Assembly: GCA_033557675.1 (NCBI GenBank)
Contig: JAWQRM010000336.1
Location: forward strand, 1 to 23,986
Source of the DNA: Coptodactyla brooksi
Taxonomy: Eukaryota; Arthropoda; Insecta; Coleoptera; Scarabaeidae
DNA length: 23,986 nucleotides
Direction of reading: 5' to 3'
The first letter of the stretch is position 1, and the number at the start of each line of letters is the position of its first letter. This document shows, piece after piece, positions 9,153 to 18,870 of this stretch. The notes beneath the pieces are model-generated. The model worked only from the letters and a program-made list of their open reading frames with translations, was not told where the DNA came from and did no database searches. A program made the translations under genes and the position numbers.

Positions 9153-10325
9153 CTACACGAGGGCGTACGCCGCGAAATTAGACACGCCGCAACGATTCTT
9201 GTTCCGCCTTAACCTCATATATCCGCGTTCGCCCCAACGATTTCCCCACCAGTTCTTCAGGATCCAAGCCTCTTTAGTGTAGCCCACGAGCAGCATCGCG
9301 TGGTTTACCGTGTTGGATACGCAGGCCGGATCGTCGTAGATTCCTTTACTGCAAATGGAAAAACTTTATCAAATGGTCCGAATTACGGTGAAAGGTGAAA
9401 GTGTTCACTTACTGGTATAGTTGAAAAGTTCTTGGACTTGCGTTTATGGAAACCGCAATTGGACCAATTTTAGCGATTGCTTTCTGTAGTGCTCGTTCAT
9501 TCCTTGACGGTAATATGGCCCAAGATGTAACGTTGACCAACGTTTTCTTTGAATCGTACTTGCACTTATTTTCTTTAGCTACGTACGGGTAGTCGTCGAA
9601 TGCCATCAATCCGCCTACTTTGTCCAAGTATTTCAAGGTATTTCTTAAGGATCCGCCGCTACAACCGAAATTACCAGAATTTTTGCTGCAATCCACGATT
9701 TGTTGTTCACTTAATGGAACCAATTTGTTTGTGCTTTTAAATATTTGTCCTTGTAGTACGCAAGCTATGCTAAAGGCGTAGCACGATCCGCAATCCTTCT
9801 GGTTAAAAACGGGAGTGGTAAATCCTTCGTCTCTCCAATCAATTTCCTCCGGTAAATGGTTAATTTTGTCAAAGATATCGCCTACCATCTCAACGTCAAC
9901 TTTTCTATGTGAACTCTGGGTTAGTTTGACCATTTTTTGCAAATACACGCGGGGTGACTGAAAAAATACGAATTTGGTCGTAAGTAAATTTTGGGAAGAT
10001 TTTCTTTTCTTTTAGTACCAAATCCGCGAGATGATTTTCTTTTATTTCGTAAGTATGGACACCTAATTCCGCTTCTTGATTATGGTTTTTTATGAAATGC
10101 AAATTAGTTTCCCATGCCATCCTTCGGTGGGCTTCGTATGTGCCCGAATACGTTTTGTTAAATCTGTTCTTTACGAAAAAATGTATGTAAATAATTGTCT
10201 AAAAAGTGATAGACAAAAACTACCTTGTAATCATCCCATAATATGTTCAAGGTCTGATCGGCTAGACACTCAGACGAGATAAGTAACGCTAAACATAAAA
10301 ATTGGATAATATTACGTGGTGTCAT
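9153..10325 (-). CDS. cathepsin L-like papain-family (C1A) cysteine peptidase
   Basis: Four exons on the minus strand read 10325-10224, 10168-10019, 9957-9413 and 9348-9153, totalling 993 nt or 330 aa, normal for preprocathepsin L. Residues 1 to about 22 are a signal peptide. An I29 inhibitor propeptide carries the ERWNIN pattern (Glu46, Arg50, Trp53, Asn56, Ile60, Asn64). The mature enzyme begins near LPEEIDWR (119). The catalytic set is intact: Gln137, Cys143 in CGSC, His282 in VNHA, Asn298. GCSGG and KNWWG-x-RWG blocks are present. Two positions differ from the family norm: CGSCW-AF is CGSCY-AF, and NSWG is NWWG. The ATG gives the best signal peptide; a longer in-frame N-terminal extension exists upstream. 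The donor of intron 2 (GTACTA) is weak but required by alignment. The likely role is endolysosomal or gut proteolysis. Beetles often have many paralogues, so I give no symbol. Confidence 0.93.
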
Positions 10326-10794
10326 TTTGAAAACTACTAAGGACGCGTCTCGCAATTTCACGACGCACGCGGTTTTCGTTTTGAATCGTTCGCAGTTTTG
10401 CGAATTGCGATACACCGTACTTTTGTTATTGACGTAGTTAATTCATAAAAAAAGATCCCTCGCCGACGAATTTGCCAACACTATTTTTCGCAATTCCATT
10501 GTCATCGAAGTATTTGGGTTACTTTAGATAATGTCCTTACTAAGTTCGACCTAATCGACAAACCTATCCGAAATTTTATTAACTCGAGTTCATTTATCGC
10601 AAACTCGACGCTTATTGTAGGCCTGAATTGTTCGTCTCTAGTGTATTGTTCTTTTTAATTACGTATTTACTAAAAACTTAACGATTATGAGAGCAGACCC
10701 TGATAACGTTATCGATATTCAAGCACATAAGTACAAAATGCGATAAGACGTTCGCGCAGACGAAAAAAACGCGTTAAAAGCAGAAAAAAAACCT
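10326..10794. other. 5' flank of the cathepsin gene
   Basis: This is unique-looking upstream sequence of the minus-strand peptidase. I find no clear TATA box, initiator or CACGTG box close to its start. A small palindrome, gataacgttatc, lies near 10702. No gene is seen. Confidence 0.4.
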
Positions 10795-11430
10795 GGGGCG
10801 AGTAATAAAGTTTGTAAATTGGGGGAAAAAGTATTTATTCCCTTGTATTTTAAAAACAAAAACTGTTATCGAAATGTGGTAAATGCAAACTGATATTCAT
10901 TTTTGAAGAGCTTTCTATTGATATGTCACATATAGTGGAGGGTTAAAATGGGTAAACTACCCCTAGTTTTATAGAATAATTTAGAAACTTATATACCCTC
11001 TTTTCGTATGAATAATGTGATAAAACTTAGATATTTAGAAAATACTTTGAAGAAAAACCGTAAATTAATAACACAATAAGATGTCTGTGGTAAAATAAGG
11101 ATTTCTAAGGGTTAAACGGTGGTAGAAAGTATATTTTCACTAATATCTTAAAGAGGAGAATAAGAAAAAAATACGTAACTAATATTTTTGAACTTATATG
11201 TATGCTTAACACCGCCAAAATCCATACGGTAGTTTTTAAATTATTCTAAAAAACTAGGGGTAGTTTACGCATTTTAACCCTCTACTATATGCGTGATATA
11301 TCAATAGGAAGCTCTTCAAAAATGAATATCCGTTTGCCTTTACCACATTTCGATAACAGTTTTCGTTTTCAAAATACAAGTGAATAAATACTTTTTCCCT
11401 CAATTTGTAACCCTTATTACTCGCCCCATG
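10795..11430. mobile_element. foldback element with about 195-bp inverted arms
   Basis: The left arm (10795-10990) begins ctggggcgagtaataa. The right arm (about 11233-11430) ends as its reverse complement, ttactcgcccca. The arms match over nearly their whole length with scattered mismatches, including the blocks tttttgaagagct, ggagggttaaaat and actacccctag. The 240-bp loop has no ORF. The outer terminus recurs at 22186-22229 and 23461-23510, so it is a repeated family. The class of DNA element is unknown to me. Confidence 0.8.
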
Positions 11431-11537
11431 GGCTTTTACCGGGTTTATAAAAAAATACGTGAACCTTATTTTTATTCATTCTATCACTGTACCAAATTTC
11501 ATTGAAATCGGTGAGGGACTTCCCTTGCAAAAATAAC

Positions 11538-11930
11538 TTACACCGCACGTGATTTTCTCTTACCTTCACCCTGATTTAAAATATTAATTATTTTAAATCC
11601 ACGTTTGCTATTATAACAATATTAAAAGTAATCAATTACGATTGTGTCTGCAGTAAAATACGATAAGACACATCGCATAAACTAAAAGAATTAATATGCT
11701 GATGTATTTTCATCCTATTCTAAGGAAGATTTTATCGTTCGTGTAACTGTTACACCGCACGTGATTTTCTCTGACCTTCACCCTTATTTAAAGCATTAAT
11801 TGTTTTAAATACTATTATAACAATATTAAAAGTAATCACGATTATGTCTACATTAAAATACGATAAGACACATCGAATAAACTAAAAAAAAACAATATAC
11901 TGGTATTGTACAAAATAAGTATACTACTAT
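11538..11930 (+). repeat. two-copy tandem duplication, 212-bp period
   Basis: Copy 1 starts at 11538 and copy 2 at 11750, both with ttacaccgcacgtgattt. They share further blocks such as ataacaatattaaaagtaat and acgataagacacatcg. Each copy starts with the terminal motif of the inverted-repeat family and each contains one CACGTGA E-box (11546 and 11758). Confidence 0.8.
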
Positions 11931-12431
11931 TTCGGTAGACATTTCGATAAATAGAATATTTTGGAGCGAATTGTAATCCGTTACGGACTAAGTTTTATTG
12001 CGCAGCACGCTTAAGCGTTATCTTCGTGGCATGTGCTAATTCGACGCGAAGTGTTGGAATATTTATTGTCTGTTTTACATCTCATTTTAGAAGTCATTAT
12101 GGAACGCATTTCGTATTCGTTCGAGCGCATCGTAATCGTAATTCGTAACCGCAATTATATGCGTTTTATTAAGAAGGTGTTTCGCGAACGTCGGGATAGC
12201 TGATGTACGTACGTTTTCAGCGCGCAATTTGCATTTCAAATGTGCATAATAGTCCGGGGGCGTTGAAAATAAGATTTCAGCGCTCCTAGCGGGATCTAGC
12301 GGCGCACAGGCGAACTAGCTGCGCGTCGGTACAACTTCGCGTTCATAGATGGATCTTGTCTATTGACCGTTAATCATACAACGTAAATCGACCACGGGAA
12401 ATTGCTGAAAATGATTTTCAACTTCGAGAGA

Positions 12432-12448
12432 TGGCCGCTAGGGGGCGT
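12432..12448 (+). promoter_or_regulatory. CTCF-like motif between the peptidase and Mitf genes
   Basis: The string tggccgctagggggcgt fits the CTCF core CCASYAGRKGGCR at every position but the third. It lies about 1.1 kb upstream of the Mitf start, in the region dividing two oppositely transcribed genes. The motif is seen directly; binding and insulation are inferred. Confidence 0.35.
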
Positions 12449-13459
12449 AAGTGTTATAGCTAATCAAAAAAACGGGATTTTTCGCAATAATATGCAGGTA
12501 AATAGATATTTTAAAGATTGCCATCGTAATCACTGGATCAAATTTGAAATATTTTTCGTTTAAAGTATTTTGAAGCATCATCATAAAAATTTAAAAAATA
12601 GAGAGATTTTTAAAAAAGAATACTAACACATATTTTAAAATGTTCGATAATAGTTTTCCTTTTTGAGGTACTAACGAAAATATACTTTCTACCAACAATG
12701 TTTAACCCTTAGAAATCCCTTCAAAGGCTTTTACTTCACGTATAAACAAAGCACCGTGCTAAATTTCATTATAATTGGCAAGTAACACCCGTAAAATACT
12801 AAATTATAATAAATTTTTAATGGGGTAATTTTTAACCACCCCTAAATGTCGTAAGTACCTTATTTTAGTACAAACATCTTGTGTGATTAATTTACGGTTT
12901 TTCTTCAAAGTTTTTTTCTAAATATCTAACAGTTTTATAAAAAAGGAACAGTTGTGGTATTTCCCTTATGAGATATGTAAGTAAATTGAGAAAAAATAAA
13001 ATCAGGGCGAAGGTAAGAGAAAGTCACGAGCGGTGTAACATCTACTATTCTAGATGCACATTTACTAATATAACAGTTTTAAAAGTAATCACATAGAATT
13101 TCTAAACTTTATTACCAAGGTTATGACTAGTTGTAGTAAATATTTTATAGGAATGTCAAAAATGTATGTCAAAGGTTAAAATATTTGAGATAAGCGAGAG
13201 AAAAAAAAACTGCGACAGTGTCAACGTGGATTGCAGCTGTTGAGGAGAAGTGGAAAGGAAATTGGTCGGTAACGAGTGTAGCCTGCAGCGCTCTCTGTTG
13301 ACGTTCGAGCGTAGGTCGACCTTTGAGATCAACCAGGATCGTTTGGCGTTTGACAGTTCTTTCGATTTCATGTGCGCGTATTGTATATAGATGTATATAC
13401 ATTTCGACCCGCCATGTTCATGATGATCCGAATTTAGATTAGCGCGTGCGATGCTCGTG

Positions 13460-13465
13460 TCAGTC
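13460..13465 (+). promoter_or_regulatory. Mitf: candidate initiator for Mitf
   Basis: TCAGTC fits the arthropod initiator consensus and would give a 61-nt 5'UTR. Unlike the PI3K promoter, there is no full DPE match at +28. The 400 bp upstream are unremarkable apart from CATGTG, an M-box-like core near 13370. Confidence 0.25.
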
Positions 13466-13522
13466 GGTGCTATGCGACGCGAAACAAAAGCGTAACGGCG
13501 ACGTTCACGTAAATAACTAGAA

Positions 13523-16500
13523 ATGGCCGAATCCGGAATCGATCTCGGTTTCGACTTGTCCGCCTATATGTCGGACGACATCGATCTGCAAAATCTGATC
13601 GACTTCGACGACCTCCTGGGCACGCCGAAAAACCAAGAGTTTTTCGAACTCAGGTCGAAAACTATGCCGGTAACAGAGAGGTAAGAAACGCGAAGTTAAA
13701 CCTACAATAACAGTAAATAGTTGTCACATGACCGATTTATCTTATCGAACGTTTCGTTCAAATTTTCACGCGGCATATGTCGCAAAAAAAAATCTACGTT
13801 ATATTTCGTACGTTTTACGATTGTCGTCGTTACTAGTTCAAAAATAGAATTAGTCCTTCAAATCGGATGACGAACACCACGAAAATTTCACCCAACCTCC
13901 ATACCGATTTCTCTCCCAGTTATTATTTCTATCCCAGCTTTCGATATCAATATTTATTAAACCGTCTTTCTTTTTTTTATATAATTGAATCTTAATTACG
14001 CAAAAAATCTAGACAGCTCCAAGTAGTTTCCTATTCGGACGTAGCTTCAACCTTTCATCCAAAGGTGGCGACACGGACACCGCCAATGTCAACTTCAAAT
14101 TGAAAGTCCACGAATAATACTCCCATGAATAATAAAGAAATGCTCGTTGCAAGTCAAGAAATTGACTTGCTAAGAGCAAGAAATTGACTTGCAAAGAGCA
14201 AGAAATTCACTTGCAAGAATCACGGGAATAAATATAAATGCAATAAAAACTTTCCGGCCTCTATGAGAAGAGCCGGAGAACACTTTAACACCTAACCTGT
14301 TACATAATGAAAAAGAGACTTAGACAGGGAAGCCAATTGTGTTTAATAATAGGAAAGAGATACTCTTTTTAATCCAAAGACTAAAACTGCGAATATAAAA
14401 AAATGCACAGTATACAAAGTCGGAAACAACTTTTGCCAATGATGTGGAAGGGAGATAGAACTACAGGAAGGATTAGAGGTATGGAGAAGGGAACTGCAAG
14501 AACACGGAATGAGTTTATTGCATAATGAAAGAGACTTAGATGGAAAGGCCAATTGTGCCTAATAATAGTACAGAAATGCTCTTTTTAATCCAAAGAATTG
14601 AACTGGGAATATAAAAATATGCACAGTATAAAAAGCCATCTGAAAAAACTTTTACGAATTCTCTGGAAGGGAGAAGGAATTACAGCAGGGATTAGAGGTA
14701 TAGAGCAGGGAACTGTAAGAACATGGAATGAGCTTATTGCATAATGAAAAAGAAACTTGGACGGGGAAGCCAATTGTGCCTAATAATAGTAGAGATGCTC
14801 TTTTTAATCCAAAGAATTGCATTGGGAGTATAAAAATATGCACAGTATAAAATAAATCTGAAAAAACTTTTATGAATACTCTGGAAGGGAGAAGAAATTA
14901 CAGCAGGGATTAGAGGTATGGAGAAGGGAACTGCAAGGACATGGAATGAGTTTAAATAAAGAACAAACTAAAACTGTCACAATATTGGAGGAAATAAATG
15001 TACAAAGCAGGGGAATAAATATAAAAGCAATAAATGCTTTCTAGGAAGAGAGCTGGAGAACAATTTAACACTTAACCTGTTACATAATGAAAAAGAGCCT
15101 TAGACAGGGAAGCAAATTGTGCCTAATAATAGTAAAGAAATGCTCTTCGTAAGCCAAACACTTGCACTGGGAATATAGATATGTGCACCATATAAAACTA
15201 TATTGGAAAGAGCTTTTGCGAATGATGTGGAAGGGAGAATGAGCTTCAGGAGGGATTAGAGATATGGAGAAGAGAACTGCAAGAACACGGAATGAGTTTA
15301 TTGCATAATGAAAAAGAGACTTAGATTGGGAAGCCAATTGTGCCTAATAATAGTAAAGAGATGCTCTTTGTAATCCAAAGAATTGCATTGGGAATATAAA
15401 TCCAAAGAATTGCATTGGGAATTATATGCACAGTATAAAAATACATATGAAAAAACTTTTACGAATTTTCTGGAAAGGAGAAGGAATTACAGCAGGGATT
15501 AGAGGTATGAAGCAGAGAACTGCAAGAACACGGAATGAGCTTATTGCATAATGAAAAAGAGACTTAGATTGGGAAGCAAATTGTGCCTAATAATAGTAAA
15601 GAGATGCTATTTGTAATCCACAGAATTGCATTGGGAATATAAAAATATGCACAGTATAAAAATACATCTGAAAAAACTTTTACGAATTCTCTGGAAGGGA
15701 GAAGGAATTACAGCAGGGATTAGAGATATGGAGAAGGGAGCTTCAAGAGCACGGATTGAATTTAAATAAAGAAGAAACTAAAACTGTCACAATATTGGAA
15801 GAAATAAATATACAAATTAGGGGAATAAAAGCAATAAAAATTTTCCAGCCTCTAGGAAGAAAGCTGGAGAACAATTTAACACTTAACCTATTGCATAATG
15901 AAAAAGAGACTTTGACAGGGAAGTGAATTGTGCCTAATAATAGTAAAGAGATGCTCTGTTTAATCCAAAGAATTGAACTGGGAATATAAAAATATGCACA
16001 GTATAAAAAGACATAGGAAAAGAACTGCAGGAAAGATTAGAGGTATGGAGAAGGGAACTGCAAGAACACGGAATAAGTCTCTTGCATAATGAAAAAGAGA
16101 CTTAGATTGGGAAGCCAATTGTTCCTAATAATAGTAAAAAGATGGTCTTCATCAGCCAAAAAATTGTACTTGGAATATAAAAATGTGCAATGGATAAAAA
16201 TACATTGGAAAGAGCTTTTGTCAATGATGTGGAAGGGAGAAAGAACTACAGGAAGGATTAGAAGTATGGAGAAGGGCACTACAAGTTTCATTAAAGATCA
16301 AGCTATGGTAATATCAGAAGTAAGAGATGTACAGACCAGGGGAATAAATATAAAACAAGTGAAAACTTTCCAGCCTCTAGGAGGAGAGCTGGAGAACAAT
16401 TTAACACTTAACCTATTGCACAATGAATGAGAGATGTTTTTCACAAGACTGTTCATACTTTACAAGTAACAGGCTTTTTTTTAAGAGTGATAGAAGCCCT

Positions 16501-17589
16501 CGCAAAGTTATACGTGTTACCTAATGAATGCTTGTCATTTTAACTGTTTTAACTGTTATTTTACTATTGTCCAATGTTTACAAAAACCAATGTATCATGC
16601 GCGGTTATGAGTCAGTTGGAATGATAAATACTCAAATATCAGGCACTCTTGCATACTACAGAATATGTGATAGCACTGTTTATAGATAGATATTAAAGCC
16701 AATTAGTTCGAGGACATAATTGACATATCGAATAAAGTCGTTATTCACAAAAATGGAAAAAAAAAGACTGTTTTGATTCACGAATTCCATTCTCTTAAAC
16801 ATGTCCAATTAAAAAAAAAAATCGTTTATCAGTATCGTTATCTGAGGCACCTGTGTAGTAAATCTGTCTTTTTAATTAACAATTAATTATAAAATCATTA
16901 TTTTCAATGATTAGAAATTATAAACTTTGAAATGATTTATTATAAATTTGTATTATTATGTATTTTTTTGTGTAGTCCACCGAATTTGAAGACAGCAACT
17001 CCCGTATCCCGAACGCAATTGAAACTGCAACTGATGCGAGAACAGGCTTTACAAGAACAAGAAAGGTTACGAGCCCAGCAGCAACAACGGAACGTCGAAC
17101 ATCCACCGGCCCCGACAGTCAAAGTGCCAATTCACAGCATAGCCCTAGATGTCCCACCGCAAGTTTTGCAGGTCAGCATCTTGACGCTCGATCGACGAAA
17201 TGGAACCTGAAATTTTCGTTTCTCCCCAGGTTCAAACGAAATTGGAGAACCCGACCAGATACCACGTCATCCAAAAGCAGAAGAGCCAAGTCAAGCAGTA
17301 TCTGAGCGAATCGTTCCAGCAGCCGGCGAACGGGGCCCTCCTCTCGCACCTCCACCAAAAGATTTATCCGTCTCACGTACAAACGCACAGCGCCCCCGGC
17401 CTGGGCAACAAGAACTACTCGAATGGTCTCAGTTCCTCTTCGGCCGTTTACGGGCCGCCTCTCACCCACCAGTCTCATTCTCATCCGTTGTACACGGAAC
17501 ATGGTGGCAGCGGCCCTTCTCCGAGTCCCAACGACAGGCTGTCCGTCACCTCGCCGGCGCTTAGCTCGGGGGCTACCAGCGCGTCCGAG
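13523..17589 (+). CDS. Mitf: Mitf, MiT/TFE transcription factor, N-terminal part (3' exons outside window)
   Basis: Three exons, 13523-13680, 16976-17171 and 17230-17589, join in phase to 238 codons. By family knowledge this bHLH-zipper factor controls lysosome and autophagy genes (CLEAR network) and is regulated by mTORC1/Rag. Visible features are: acidic N-terminus with EFFELRSK (39-46), like YYELKS of MITF-A in the Rag-binding region; SRTQLKLQLMREQ (64-76) followed by a Gln/Arg-rich helix, like SRILLRQQLMREQ; and VQTKLENPTRYHVIQKQK then SQVKQYLS (119-144), close to MITF VQTHLENPTKYHI and VKQYLS. A His/Ser/Pro-rich segment ends in ASE at donor GTAAGT (17590), phase 0. No bHLH or zipper is found before the window ends, so the gene is cut by the window edge and is not broken. 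Confidence 0.93.
14155..14214 (+). repeat. 22-bp minisatellite, about 2.7 copies, with hairpin
   Basis: Units starting caagaaattgacttg begin at 14155, 14177 and 14199. The left edge forms a perfect hairpin, gcaagtcaa / ttgacttgc, at 14149-14170 with loop gaaa. It directly abuts the large array to the right. Confidence 0.85.
14219..16430 (+). repeat. higher-order tandem array with probable reverse-transcriptase ancestry
   Basis: The marker c(a/g)taatga-type head recurs at 14303, 14521, 14740, 15083, 15304, 15547, 15894, 16085 and 16419, so unit lengths are 218, 219, 343, 221, 243, 347, 191 and 334. Short units alternate with long ones carrying a roughly 125-bp extension, giving larger repeats of 780, 811 and 525 bp. 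Both edges of the array are copies of the long-unit tail. In one frame, units read like LQ-x-GLE-x-WRRELQ-x-HGMSLNK then KTVTILEEIN, and the tail reads FQPLG-x-x-LENN. This resembles the end of non-LTR retrotransposon reverse transcriptase (GM-x-LN-x-x-KTK, then F-x-YLG). Frames are broken by stops and indels, so nothing is translated. Confidence 0.8.
15374..15426 (+). repeat. 27-bp local tandem duplication inside the array
   Basis: The string tccaaagaattgcattggga occurs at 15374 and again at 15401. This explains why the array unit starting at 15304 is 243 bp and not about 219 bp, and shows that slippage is layered on the larger repeats. Confidence 0.85.
16976..17171 (+). CDS. Mitf: Mitf exon 2
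   Basis: This exon encodes residues 54-118 after split Ser53. It contains the conserved LQLMREQ helix and the QEQERLRAQQQQR segment, then PIHSIALDVPPQVLQ, matching the P-x-EVLK end before VQT in vertebrate MITF. A 58-bp intron (17172-17229) follows. Confidence 0.93.
17230..17589 (+). CDS. Mitf: Mitf exon 3
   Basis: This exon encodes residues 119-238, phase 0 at both ends. It opens with the conserved VQTKLENPTRYHV and VKQYLS blocks and continues as a low-complexity His/Ser/Pro/Gly segment (HSAPGLGNK, SHSHPLYTEHG, SPSPNDRLSV). The GC-rich codon use here contrasts with the AT-rich introns around it. Confidence 0.93.
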
Positions 17590-17810
17590 GTAAGTCCTTT
17601 TGATCTAATAATTTTAAACGACCGTAGTATACTTTCGATTTAATCACTAGTATCATAAATCAATTCGCGATTTACATTATAAAAGTTAATACCATTGACA
17701 AATTTACGATTGCGACGGTCCCGTCAACATCAATTTTGATAGACACATATTACATCGTGCTCTTTTATTTTTTCTAATTGCACGAGATGTAGATGGCACT
17801 GCTACTTCGT

Positions 17811-18870
17811 CTAATTAAACTATCTCTCAGTTCTATTTCGTTCAATTTATTCAGTCGTTTTAAGTCAATTTAAATTGTATCTAAATAAAATTCAAAGGGA
17901 AATTCACGTTAATTCTAATTAATTAGATTACGTAACTGTAAGTTTGACATTTTTTAAAGAATTTATCCCGCATTTTCTAAAGCTCTTGGTATTGCAAATT
18001 TATTTTTTATTTGTGCCATTTTTTATAATAAAAAAATCATTTATTTCGTCTTTTAAGTTTGTACCGGTGTGAAACACCCACACGACTTTCTCCTATCGCA
18101 GAAAAATAATCGATTGAAATTACACTTTAAATTATTTCAATTATTATTTTTAGATTATTTCAAAATTCTTGGTGGTTGCGTAAACTTGTACACCTAAGGA
18201 CGGACCGCCGCTGGTGAATTCATTTAAGTTAGGTTGACAATTGTAATAAACTTACTATTTATTGTATTATAATTTAAGGGGGATTAATTAGCAAATAAGA
18301 TTAGTAAATAATTAATGTCTCAATAAATAAATATGATGACGGAAAAGTATTCAACAACTTCTGTACAATAGCCCATAAATTATTGCCTTTGCTTTCTAAA
18401 AATTGTAATACTGAATCAAACGGTCCACAAAATCCACAAAGTTTTATTATTAGTTTCTGTAATGGTAAAATAATTGTTTCTACCCTTTTTATTTACAACG
18501 CCTAATTAAACTATCTCTCAGTTCTATTTCATTCAATTTATCCAGTTATTTTAAGTCAATTTAAATTGTATTTAAATAAAATTCAAAGGGGGATTCACGT
18601 TAATTCTAATTAATTAGATTACGTAACAGTAGGTTTAACATTTTTTAATAATTTATCCGCATTTTTTGCAACTTTTCTAAAATTGTTGTTGTTAAATGGT
18701 ATTTCTTATAGTAAAAAAAAATCATTTATTTGGTCTTCTAAAGTTAACACCCACACGACTTTCTCTTATCACGGCCGCACACTCAGAAATCGTTAAATTA
18801 TTAAATTCTGATATTTCTATCCTAAAAGAGCGTTTATTTTTTTTTAAATAATCCGTTGAAATGATACTTT
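17811..18870 (+). repeat. direct duplication of a segment of about 370 bp, offset 691 bp
   Basis: Copy 1 (17811-18180) and copy 2 (18502-18870) share in order ctaattaaactatctctcag, tcaatttaaattgtat, aattaattagattacgtaac, aatcatttattt, cccacacgactttctc and actttaaatta. Divergence includes small indels. Each copy carries one shared terminal motif of the window-wide family. Confidence 0.75.

Larger units (their letters stand above)
11538..13038. mobile_element. probable 1.5-kb TIR element, 41-bp ends
   Basis: The left end (11538-11578) matches the reverse complement of the right end (12998-13038) at about nine in ten positions. The second tandem copy at 11750 could equally be the left end. The interior includes an inverted, diverged copy (about 12680-12950) of the loop of the 10795-11430 foldback, with blocks in conserved order but an insertion between them. 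There is no transposase. Boundaries are provisional and the region looks nested. Confidence 0.5.
13681..16975 (+). other. Mitf: Mitf intron 1 (3.3 kb)
   Basis: The donor is GTAAGA and the acceptor TTTTTTTGTGTAG. The first 450 bp have nothing I can name. A 22-bp minisatellite follows at 14155-14214 and a 2.2-kb higher-order tandem array at about 14219-16430. The last 540 bp are AT-rich with no gene. Confidence 0.85.

Noticed and set aside
9905..10120. Minus-strand frame running through the second intron of the cathepsin gene
   Set aside because: Reading through would replace the NHLADL-SPRVYLQKM junction expected of cathepsin propeptides and soon reaches a stop; a 61-bp intron restores the alignment.
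10224..10415. A cathepsin start 30 codons upstream of the chosen ATG
   Set aside because: The extension MYRNSQNCER and onward is polar and hides the signal peptide; the internal ATG at 10325 gives a classical hydrophobic leader.
14009..16430. Several 60-110 codon frames in Mitf intron 1 as small genes
   Set aside because: They repeat each other because they lie in the tandem array, and each is interrupted by stops in the next unit.
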